Shown here in pieces: positions 31,816 through 40,400 of a stretch of DNA of 42,076 nucleotides. Made by a program: the position numbers and the translations under genes. The notes under the pieces are model-generated. The model was not told where the DNA came from. It saw nothing but the letters and a program-made list of their open reading frames with translations, and searched no databases. This DNA comes from Synergistaceae bacterium. GTDB taxonomy: Bacteria > Synergistota > Synergistia > Synergistales > Aminobacteriaceae. The stretch lies in assembly GCA_017446055.1 (NCBI GenBank), contig JAFSRQ010000009.1, positions 1 to 42,076 on the forward strand, written 5' to 3'. The first letter of the stretch is position 1. Every line of letters begins with the position of its first letter.

Positions 31816-33258
31816 GTGAGTAAGCGGAAATTTCACGCGCTGCTGATTATGTGTATGATGATTTTTTCGGCAATGATGACCTGGGGCTGCGGAGGCGGAA
31901 GCAGCGGTAATGTCAATGAGTTTACAGATCCAACGCCCACACCAGCACCAACGCCCACGCCTACACCAACGCCTACACCCACACCCACGCCCACGCCCAC
32001 ACCAACACCCACGCCTACGCCTACACCTACACCCACACCTACACCTACACCTAGGCCGATAGTCTCGCCTGACCCAGCACCTACCCCCACACCGATAGTT
32101 TCACCTGATCCCGCTCCAGTAACGGAAGCTCCGAAATGGCGTGTCCTTTGGGCTATAGTGCCAAGAGTAAACGCTGCTTACGAAGGTGTTTTGCATAAAC
32201 ATTCTCTCAGTGCTCAAGAAATAGCGAAGATACGTGAAATGTCAGAGAAAACAGAGAGCTTTTTCGAGTCTGCTTCTGGCAACGCTGTGGATTTTGAGAT
32301 GACGATAATGGAATCCACCGGCACAATTACGAGATTAAGAGAAATTGATATGGGGTATGATGCCTATTTGGATGAAAATTACGGTACTTTCCTGGATGTA
32401 GATGAGAATGATCTTCCTTCAGATGTGAAACAGGAGCTGGCTCGTGCTGATGATGAAGGCCGTCATTATCATCTGAACGTGGTAACTTTCAAGCTGGGCG
32501 GAGAAGATGACGACCCAAGGCTGAACTGGCACGGTCTGGGCAGCGGGACTTACGCAAGAATAAATTTTCAGGGACTCTCGTATTCGGGGTACACAAAATC
32601 TGAAACCAACCCTTACCCCGAAGAAACATGGGTACATGAAATCCTCCATTGCCTGAATGAGTCTCTGTTCGCTGAGTTAGGCAATCTTCCGGCGGTTCAT
32701 GACTTTGCGGGCTATGGGTATGACTACAACAACGGCATATTATGGAAATGGTACCGGGACTTGATTTCGGGAAAAGTCAGAGACCCTTCGACAGGAAAGC
32801 TGGCAGGAATAATGCCCTATATGTGGGAGCATACCCCTCTAGGCCATGTGAACGTCTGGAACGGACACACATACAAATTCCACGATATAACAGCAACTTG
32901 GGAGGAAGCTGAAGCATATTGTGAGAATCTTGGCGGACACCTCGTAACAATTACGACAAAAGAAGAACAGGACATGCTCGTGGAAATGCTTCAAGGGCTG
33001 GTCAGGAATGACTCGGCAATATGGTACTGGGCGGGAGCATCAAAAGCATCTGGAGAATGGGAATGGATAACAGATGAGGCATGGCACTATGAGAACTTTG
33101 AGGGCGGTTTCAGGGACTGGGACGGAGCTTACCTGCAAGTCTACGGATTTCCTTTTGCTGAAAATGTGAGGGGAAAGTGGTTTGGGGCAGAAGACTCATA
33201 TATCCATCCGCACGGTTTTATTTGCGAGTGGGATTCAGATCAGGTAACAGACAGGTAA
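31816..33258 (+). CDS. Lipoprotein: Pro-Thr stalk, HExxH zinc-site motif and C-type lectin domain
   Basis: 480 aa from GTG 31816, with AAGGAG 9 bases upstream (a frame-open ATG at 31807 overlaps that site). The signal sequence ends at Cys25 in [10 protein letters not shown], a plausible lipidation site. Residues about 38-100 are (Thr-Pro)n repeats, a rigid stalk. A middle domain (about 115-345) carries HEILH at residues 274-278, the zinc-protease HExxH pattern, with a possible third ligand His295. The C-terminal ~130 residues (from [33 protein letters not shown] to GFICEWDSD) are a clear C-type lectin fold. A surface enzyme that may bind a glycan or protein; the protease role is inferred from the motif alone. 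Confidence 0.82.
   Translation: MSKRKFHALLIMCMMIFSAMMTWGCGGGSSGNVNEFTDPTPTPAPTPTPTPTPTPTPTPTPTPTPTPTPTPTPTPTPTPRPIVSPDPAPTPTPIVSPDPAPVTEAPKWRVLWAIVPRVNAAYEGVLHKHSLSAQEIAKIREMSEKTESFFESASGNAVDFEMTIMESTGTITRLREIDMGYDAYLDENYGTFLDVDENDLPSDVKQELARADDEGRHYHLNVVTFKLGGEDDDPRLNWHGLGSGTYARINFQGLSYSGYTKSETNPYPEETWVHEILHCLNESLFAELGNLPAVHDFAGYGYDYNNGILWKWYRDLISGKVRDPSTGKLAGIMPYMWEHTPLGHVNVWNGHTYKFHDITATWEEAEAYCENLGGHLVTITTKEEQDMLVEMLQGLVRNDSAIWYWAGASKASGEWEWITDEAWHYENFEGGFRDWDGAYLQVYGFPFAENVRGKWFGAEDSYIHPHGFICEWDSDQVTDR
31928..32053 (+). repeat. Low-complexity Pro-Thr coding repeat
   Basis: Run of alternating ACN and CCN codons (6-base unit, ACGCCC/ACACCT variants) coding (Thr-Pro)n. Since the unit is six bases, copy-number changes keep frame and only alter stalk length. 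Confidence 0.9.
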
Positions 33259-33301
33259 AAATCTGGCCTGAAAATAGCCGCTGCAAATTTCTGCAATAAA
33301 G

Positions 33302-33330
33302 ACGGCCTCACTATCTGGGGTCGTATTTTT
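33302..33330. terminator. Intrinsic terminator between convergent genes
   Basis: ACGGCCT/GGGTCGT stem (two G-T pairs), 8-9 nt loop, then ATTTTT, after the lectin lipoprotein gene. It reaches the LysR stop codon on the other strand. Confidence 0.65.
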
Positions 33331-34225
33331 ATGCGTAAAGTTTCCTTGCTATGTCGATGAAGTACCGCGCGTATGCTGGAATATAGCTTCCCTTCCTCAT
33401 GGCCGCGACAAAATCACTGTACACCCCTCCGCCCCCGAAACTGTAAGTGTCGATTTCAGGCTTAGGCGAGTGCCACCTGAGATGACTCTCGAAGATGAAC
33501 GACACCCCCCAGCCCTGTTCGGTGAGTGAGATTACTGCGGGCATGTTGTTTGTCGTGATGGAGTTGGCGAGGTCAATGCCTGCCTGCCTGAGGTAATGCC
33601 GCGATATCTGCCCGGTTCTTTGTTCTGGCGACAGGAGAATCAGACGCTCATCACGCAAAACTCTGAGGTCTAATCTTCCGTCAACAGCAAAACTTTCCGC
33701 CCTGTGGTTGCGGCACGTGCATATCCTCAGCTCTTCAGGCGCGAGGGTCTCATACACTATGTGAGGGTTCGACTCGTGAGGCTTGCTGTAGAACGCCAGA
33801 TCAATATCACCTTCCAGAAGTTTCACGTCAATAGCCGCGCTCGTCCCCTCAAATATGTTGACCTTCACGTTCGGGTACTTCCTGCTGAAGGCCGGGAGTG
33901 TCTTCGGGAGCATGAAGGCGCATCTCATGTTGGGCAGGCCGATGTTGAGGACTCCTATGTCGCGCTTGATGATGTCGGAAAGCTCCGCGTCAAGGCTCGC
34001 TTTGGTCTCAAGAATCATGTGGGCATACTCAAGGTAACGCCTGCCCGCGTACGTGGGAATATATTTCTTGTCGGCGCGGTCAAAAAGTTTCAGCCCTAAT
34101 TCCGCCTCAAGCCCCGCCAGAAACTTGCTCAGGTTGGGCTGGCTGATGTAGAGAGACTCGGCGGCGCGGGTGATGTTCTGATGCTTTGCGATTGCGGTTA
34201 CGTATGACAGCTCGCGGAAATCCAT
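33329..34225 (-). CDS. LysR-type transcriptional regulator
   Basis: 298 aa from ATG 34225 (MDFRELSYVTAIAKHQNIT), with TTGGAGG upstream; the open frame continues 21 codons without similarity. Winged helix-turn-helix: RAAESLYISQPNLSKFLAGLEAELGLKLFDR. The effector-binding domain follows. Divergent from the PrpF-family isomerase gene with a 125-base shared region, the classic LysR layout, so it most likely controls that gene and the transporter behind it in response to their carboxylate substrate. Confidence 0.93.
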   Translation of the reverse strand: MDFRELSYVTAIAKHQNITRAAESLYISQPNLSKFLAGLEAELGLKLFDRADKKYIPTYAGRRYLEYAHMILETKASLDAELSDIIKRDIGVLNIGLPNMRCAFMLPKTLPAFSRKYPNVKVNIFEGTSAAIDVKLLEGDIDLAFYSKPHESNPHIVYETLAPEELRICTCRNHRAESFAVDGRLDLRVLRDERLILLSPEQRTGQISRHYLRQAGIDLANSITTNNMPAVISLTEQGWGVSFIFESHLRWHSPKPEIDTYSFGGGGVYSDFVAAMRKGSYIPAYARYFIDIARKLYA

Positions 34226-34350
34226 CGTTGCATTCCTCCAAGTTATGAGCTTGATGAACAATATATATTTCACGAATAGACCCGTCAATGATATTCTTCA
34301 CTCATCAATTCCACAACACCAAATTCACACAAATACGGAGGGTACAAGCA

Positions 34351-35496
34351 ATGACAGTGAAGAAACTGCCGGTAACTATCATGCGTGGCGGTACAAGCAA
34401 GGGAGTCTACATCCTAGAGTCAGACCTGCCCGCCAACCACGACGAATGGGAGCCGTTATTGCTCCGTCTCATGGGAAGCCCGGACGCGAAGCAGATTGAC
34501 GGACTCGGAGGCTCATACTCGGTAACAAGCAAGGTCGCAATCATCAAGAAATCCAGCAACCCGGACGCTGATGTTGATTACACGTTCGCACAGGTCTCGG
34601 TCGACAAGCCCCTAGTCAGCTACAAGGGCAACTGCGGCAACATCTCATCAGGTGTCGGGCCTTTCGCCATCGAGAAGGGACTCGTTGAGGCAAAAGACGG
34701 CACAACAACCGTGCGCATCTTCAACACCAACACGAACAAGATCATTGCCGCTGACGTTAAGACTCCCGGCGGTGAGGTCGCGTATTCGGGAGATTTCGCC
34801 ATTGCCGGAGTGCCCGGGACTGCCTCGCCCGTGAAGCTGAAGTTCGTGAACCCGGCCGGGACATTGGGGAAGGGTCTTCTGCCGACAGGGAATGTTGTTG
34901 ACACGCTGGACGTTCCTGGGTTCGGTAAGGTTGACGTGTCGATTGTTGACGCGGCCAATCCCCTCGTGTTCGCGAAGGCAAAGGACATCGGGCTGACTGG
35001 CAAGGAGCTTCCTGACGAAATCAACGGCAACGCCGAGACCCTCGACCTTCTGGAGAAAATCAGGGGGCTTGCGGCGGTCAAGCTGGGACTCATTGAGGAC
35101 TACACGCGCTCGGCCTGGGACACTCCCGGAATCCCCAAGATGACGTTCGTGGCAGAGCCTGACGACTACACAGCCTCAGACGGAAAGGCAATCGCGAAAG
35201 GAAGCATTGACCTTCTCTCGCGCATGATGTCGATGCAGAAGGCTCATCCCTCCTACGCAATGACGGGGGCAATGTGCACTGCGGCGGCGGCGGTAACACC
35301 CGGCTCAATCGTGAACCAGGTACTCGCCCCTGACGCTGATACACAGTTCATCCGTATCGGCCATGCGGCGGGAATCCTCGAATGCGGCGCGGACTTCAGG
35401 CTTGAGGCGGGGAACAACGTCCCGGAAATTGATGACACTTTCGGCTTCAGGACGGCCAACTTCATCATGGACGGCACGGCAAGAATAAGGCTCTAA
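34351..35496 (+). CDS. PrpF-family carboxylate isomerase (3-methylitaconate/oxalomesaconate type)
   Basis: 381 aa from ATG 34351 with Shine-Dalgarno ACGGAGG. Family marks: VTIMRGGTSKGVYI at the N-terminus, GLGGSYSVTSKVAII near residue 50, KGNCGNISSGVGPFAIEKGLV near 90, DAANPLVFAKA near 190 and HPSYAMTGAMCTAAAAVTPGSI near 300. The PrpF fold is diaminopimelate-epimerase-like, and members move double bonds in branched tri- or dicarboxylates: methylaconitate, methylitaconate or 4-oxalomesaconate. The transporter next door and divergent LysR gene support carboxylate use; the exact acid is not shown. Confidence 0.9.
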   Translation: MTVKKLPVTIMRGGTSKGVYILESDLPANHDEWEPLLLRLMGSPDAKQIDGLGGSYSVTSKVAIIKKSSNPDADVDYTFAQVSVDKPLVSYKGNCGNISSGVGPFAIEKGLVEAKDGTTTVRIFNTNTNKIIAADVKTPGGEVAYSGDFAIAGVPGTASPVKLKFVNPAGTLGKGLLPTGNVVDTLDVPGFGKVDVSIVDAANPLVFAKAKDIGLTGKELPDEINGNAETLDLLEKIRGLAAVKLGLIEDYTRSAWDTPGIPKMTFVAEPDDYTASDGKAIAKGSIDLLSRMMSMQKAHPSYAMTGAMCTAAAAVTPGSIVNQVLAPDADTQFIRIGHAAGILECGADFRLEAGNNVPEIDDTFGFRTANFIMDGTARIRL

Positions 35497-35518
35497 CACT
35501 CAAAGGGGGTAAATCACA

Positions 35519-36784
35519 ATGCAGGAGTATCTTCCTATAATATCGCTTCTCGTTCTGGCGGTTGTAGTGGCAATAGGCTTCATCAAGAAGATCAACCTCG
35601 GCTTCTTCGCACTTGGCGCGGCGTTCGTTCTGGGGACTGTCGGCGGAATGAAGGCATCGCAAATCACGGCAGGCTTCAGCTCGTCAATGTTCGTTACGCT
35701 GGTGGGTGTTACGTTCATGTTCGGTATGGCCTCGCAGAACGGGACGCTGGAATTGTTCTCGAAGAAAGTCGTCGCCCTCGTCGGCAAGCGCACGGTCTTG
35801 ATACCGATATTGATGTTCGTGCTGTCAGCGTTTATTTCGGCGATTGGTCCCGGCCACATAGCCGCCGGAATCCTCATGACAACATTCGCGATGTACCTTG
35901 CGTTTGAGATGGACATTAACCCGATGGCAACCTCACTTTACGCGAAACTCGGCGCTAACGCGGGCTGTGCTTCAACATTATCGATAACAGGAATCCTCGC
36001 GGCGCAGCTCTCGAATCCTATGGGCTACTCAGGCTTCGGGCTTCATCTTTTCCTGTCTACCCTGCTGTCGGGCTTCGTATTCACTCTGGTGGTCTACATA
36101 CTCTACAAAGGCTATGCGGTGAAGGCTGACAACCCGCTGAAGTGGTCAGACATTCCGAAGTTCAACCGTGAGCAGAGAATCACAGTCGCGGTTATCATCG
36201 TGGTAGTCGTGTGCTGCATAGGCTTCAAGCTGGATACGGGATTGTTCGCGTTCCTTGCGGCGAGCGTCCTCATTCTCACGGGGTGTGCTGACGAGAAGAA
36301 GGCCATAAAGGGAATCCCTTGGGGGACTCTGGTGTTCATCTGCGGAGTCGGGGCGTTGGTGAACGTCATCAACAAGCTCGGCGGAATCAAGCTGGTCTCC
36401 GATTACCTTTCCTCGCTCATGTCAACGAACACGGCAGTACCGATAATGTCAGCGACTTCGGGCATACTCTCGTGGGTCAGCTCGACAACGGGAGTCGTAA
36501 TGCCCGCATTGCTCCCGATAGCGCATAACGTATCACAGACATTCGGGGTGAGCTATGTCGAATTGATGTCGGCGATAATTGCTACGTCATTCGCGGCGGC
36601 GATAAGCCCACTGTCGACAGGCGGAGCAATCATAATGTCGTCATACAGTGCGAGCAAGGAGACCACAACGGAGGAGATGAACAACATGTTCAAGACTCTC
36701 TTCCTTCTGAGCGTGGCGAATGTCTTAATCAACGTCTTAATGTCATGGCTCGGAGTGTTCAATCTCGGTCATCTGTTCTACTAG
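35519..36784 (+). CDS. SLC13/MatC-like dicarboxylate transporter
   Basis: 421 aa integral membrane protein with about 11-12 hydrophobic segments. It begins MQEYLPIISLLVLAVVVAIGF. Two inverted halves each show a re-entrant-type Ser/Thr/Gly-rich stretch (GAFSAIGPGHIAAG-like near residue 115; SSTTGVVMPALLPIA near 325, then AAISPLSTGGAIIMSSYS). The pattern fits ion-transporter superfamily carriers of the MatC_N group for malonate, succinate or similar. It lies 22 bases after the isomerase gene, so it probably imports that enzyme's substrate. Confidence 0.87.
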   Translation: MQEYLPIISLLVLAVVVAIGFIKKINLGFFALGAAFVLGTVGGMKASQITAGFSSSMFVTLVGVTFMFGMASQNGTLELFSKKVVALVGKRTVLIPILMFVLSAFISAIGPGHIAAGILMTTFAMYLAFEMDINPMATSLYAKLGANAGCASTLSITGILAAQLSNPMGYSGFGLHLFLSTLLSGFVFTLVVYILYKGYAVKADNPLKWSDIPKFNREQRITVAVIIVVVVCCIGFKLDTGLFAFLAASVLILTGCADEKKAIKGIPWGTLVFICGVGALVNVINKLGGIKLVSDYLSSLMSTNTAVPIMSATSGILSWVSSTTGVVMPALLPIAHNVSQTFGVSYVELMSAIIATSFAAAISPLSTGGAIIMSSYSASKETTTEEMNNMFKTLFLLSVANVLINVLMSWLGVFNLGHLFY

Positions 36785-36802
36785 TAACGTTACTCCTCAT
36801 AT

Positions 36803-36840
36803 AAATTTTCCCCCTTGTCGAAATTGGCAGGGGGGATTTA
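36803..36840. terminator. Hairpin between convergent transporter and XRE genes
   Basis: CCCCCTTG and CAGGGGGG form a stem with an A-rich 5' and T-rich 3' flank, between the transporter stop codon (plus) and the XRE gene end (minus). Confidence 0.7.
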
Positions 36841-37193
36841 TTGTTTGGCGGCCATGCTGTTGTCGATCATTCTGTCAACGCGTTCCCAGAATTGTTTTGC
36901 GAAGGCTAATGTCGCTGGGACTTCTAGCCTTTGTCCGTCTGTCTCGAAGACTAGCACGCCCTTGTTCTCTGTTACGGAGCGTTCCTTGATGTCTGAGCTT
37001 TCGCCCTTCATGAGGTAGTCTACTGGTCTGTCGAATACTTCGGATAATCTCTGCATGTAGTGGGGCTGGGGATTGATGCGCCGCGTTCCCAGCGTGATAC
37101 TAGGTTTCCTTCTGTGCCTACGAGTCCGCCTAGTTCTTCCTGACTGAGTCCTTTTTCGCGCCTCAATGCTTTTATCAGGTTTCCGTCAATCAT
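36838..37193 (-). pseudogene. XRE-family regulator, frameshifted
   Basis: Two overlapping frames together make one regulator of about 118 aa. From ATG 37193 (Shine-Dalgarno GAGGTGAT), MIDGNLIKALRREKGLSQEELGGLVGTEGNLVSRWERGASIPSPTT is a typical Cro/CI helix-turn-helix. Near 37057 the match jumps to the other frame: MQRLSEVFDRPVDYLMKGE, the normal end of such a domain, followed by a ~50-residue tail (VLVFETDGQRLEVPATLAFAKQFWERV). A single missing base close to the CCCCAGCCCC stretch would explain it. Without repair, the first frame ends after 25 unrelated residues. It could be a true mutation, a programmed shift or a sequencing error. Divergent from the giant secreted protein gene, so possibly its regulator. 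Confidence 0.75.
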
Positions 37194-37225
37194 GATAATC
37201 ACCTCTCATGAAGAAATATAGACTT

Positions 37226-37392
37226 GATTTCTAGGCTGCACCATGAAATTCAAGGCTAGTAGATGATAAAACTAGTTTACGCGGATAAAAACGTGTGTTA
37301 ATATCCTCAATATCCCTAGTTTTCTGAAGTCTAATAAATATGTGGAGGAGGCTGTAGCATTGTAGTATCTTGGGCTTTGGAGGCTAGAAATC
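37226..37392. promoter_or_regulatory. Intergenic control region between XRE gene and giant protein gene
   Basis: Within the 224-base gap, GATTTCTAG (37226-37234) recurs inverted as CTAGAAATC (37384-37392), each inside GATTTCTAGSCT. A local CTAGT/ACTAG inverted repeat lies at about 37256-37275. A candidate promoter, TTTACG (37276-37281) and TAATAT (37299-37304) with a 17-base spacer, points toward the giant gene. The pair may be operator sites of the XRE regulator; this is inference. Confidence 0.35.
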
Positions 37393-37417
37393 TGATACAG
37401 GAAGGAATGAGATTCTC

Positions 37418-40400
37418 ATGAGGAAGCGAAAGTTTGCGGGGATTGTAGGAGTCGTGATGGTGCTTCTGATGGGGACATGTTCGGGAGCTTGGGCGAAGTC
37501 TGCGCGTGATGTTGTAGTCGAGTACGCGTGGGAGGTATTCAACTTCACGTGGTATGCTGACCAACCAATATTGAAGCACAACACTGGTCAATATGTCGGG
37601 CCGGGATGGATAAGAGGTATTCCGTACACGCTGAACTGGCCGCAAAATTCGTACGAAAATTACAAGTCTCTCATTGACGAATACAAGGACGGCACAAACA
37701 ACGGCCTCTACAAAATCGAGACTTACTCAATAGGCAAGGACAAAAACGGCAATAAAATATGGCGTACAAGCATGAAATACGGGTATGCCTGCGCGGCTTT
37801 CGTTACTGACTGCATAAGGCGGGGATTCTCGCAGTGTGGCGTAACTTTGCCCAGAAAAACGCTGACGTGCTTCCATAATGATGGCGATGACTGGGAATAT
37901 TATATTTCCGAGTGGGACACTACTAATGAGTCGTATGCGAGTCTCCAGAAGGGCGATTATCTTGACAACGTTGACCATGTGATACTAGTTGTCGGCAATG
38001 ATGGAGGGACAATCTCGTACGTTGACCAGACCGCTACTTGGGACAGCAATAACCATGTCGGGACACACAAAGGAACAAAATCATACAATGTCTTACGCTC
38101 AGAGGGTTACGTTCCTATGCATGTAACATATCCAGATGACGAACCGCCAGAGCCTGAAGGCATCAATATCGCAGACACATTCCCCGATGCCCTGTTCCGC
38201 GAATACGTCTCCTACTGGGATCTCAACAATGACGGCTACTTCAGCGATGACGAGATCGACAACGTAAGAGATTTCGGCTGGTACGGCGGGCCTCACCCCT
38301 ACAACTACTGGGAGGGCGCGTGGGGAGGCTTCGAGCCGAAAGGAGTCCTTGAGCTCAACGTAGGCACAAACCACTGGAAGGGCATCCGCAGCATCGAGGG
38401 CGTTCGTATCTTCAGGAACTTGGAGGTTCTCTACGTCCACAACGACAGCATCACGGGAGCTGTAGACATAAGCGGCCTAACCAAGCTGAAGGATTTTCGA
38501 TGCCATAACGACAGCAACACAGGCAGCATAACCAGCATAAACGCTGAGGGCTGCTCCGCGCTGGAACAGATACAGTGCCGGGGCAACAGGGTAACCTCAA
38601 TCAACAGGAACGGCTGCGGCTCATTGACCTATATCGACATCTACAATGACACCGCTCCAAGAATCATAACGGAGACCCTCCCGGACGCATATATCGGCAT
38701 TCCCTACTATGCGAAGGTTGATGCCACAGGGACGACACCGATTTATTTCACAGGTGGCACTTCGTCAGTGTGGACAAACGGCTTTGATCTTCAGGAATGG
38801 CTTATCGGGAAATGCACGGACGGAGTAATCAAGGGTACGCCCCGCAATGTCAGTAATCGTACTCTGCCTTACACCCTGAGCTTCCCAGTAACAGCTACGA
38901 ACCACGTAGGCACCTCAGCCCCCAAGACATTCACGATTACTGTAAGGGAAACACCCGTTGCTCCTAAGATAAAGACTACGAGTCTTCCTGACGCTTACAT
39001 AGGGGAGCCGTATTCCGAGCAGGTTCAGGTCTCAGGGACAACGCCGATAACTTACACACTCAACAGCAGTGAAGCATTGGTAAACGGCTTTGATGTTCAG
39101 GACTGGATGATTGGGTTATGCACTGACGGCCTAATCGAAGGCACACCCGGCTACGTTATGGGTACTCCCACGAACAGGACTCCTCCCTACACCGTGAAAT
39201 TCCCGATTACGGTTACGAATCCCGGCGGCTCAGACACAAAGACGCTCACTGTTACGGTCAGAAAGAGAATATATCCCCCGTCAATCTCGACAAAGAGCCT
39301 CCCCAACGCAACAGCCGGTGAGTACTACTACTACATTCTTCAGGCATCAGGGACTCAGCCCATCGATTGGAGCGTAACCAATGGAAGCCTTCCTCCGGGG
39401 CTTTCACTGACGACTGACGGCACTATATCCGGCACTGTGGGGAGCGGAGCGTCAGGCGCGTACAGTTTCAGGGTAACGGCCAACAACTCGTCCTATGACT
39501 ACAAGAACCTCACGATCACGGTGAATGTTCCTCCGTCAATCTCCACCACAACGCTCAAAGACGGCTACGTGAGCGAGTCATACTCTGAGACTCTCAGCGC
39601 GTCAGGCACAACCCCAATCACGTGGTCAGCTACCGGGCTTCCTCCCGGACTGTCATGTTCGAGCACAGGCCAAATCACAGGGACTCCGACAGCGTCAGGA
39701 ACATTCAAGCCGAAGATTACGGCCAAGAATCCGGTGGACAGCACGACCAAGGAAATACCGCTCTCGATATACCTTCTTCCTACCATTAAGTATGACTTCA
39801 GGAACGGTAAAGCAGGGCAGGAGTATTCCGACTACGTAACCGTAAACGGAGGAAAATCACCTCACACGTGGACAAATGACAACGGCACAATTCCTCCGGG
39901 TCTGCGCATGAGTAAGTCAGGAAACTCGCTGTACCTCAAAGGCACTCCCACAGTGGCAAAAACGTACAGCTTCCGGCTCAAGGTCAAGGACGCTAACGGC
40001 AGGACTGCCACAAAGGATTTCACGGTTGTCATCGCTTCTGCAGTAGTAGCTCCCACGATAACGACAACCAGCCTTCCGACCGGCATCGTAGGCGCGTCAT
40101 ACTCCAAGCAGCTTGAAGCCTCCGGTACACCTACAATCACGTGGACGGTAACAGGACTCCCGGGCGGACTCTCATGTTCTAGCACGGGGAAAATCACAGG
40201 AAAGCCGACAGAGTCCGGGACATTCACGGTCAAGGCAACCGCTAAGAACTCAGCAGGATCTTCCTCCAAGACGTTCACCCTCAATGTCACGAGGACAACG
40301 ATAACCGGGACTATCCCCTCGACAGTGGCACGCGGTGCTTCTATAGCATGGACACTCAAAGCCTCAGGCGGAACTAGCCCGTATACTTGGAGCATAGACT

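Noticed and set aside
31833..32090. Minus-strand frame of Val-Gly repeats
   Set aside because: Direct complement of the Pro-Thr repeat in the lectin lipoprotein; low-complexity shadow.
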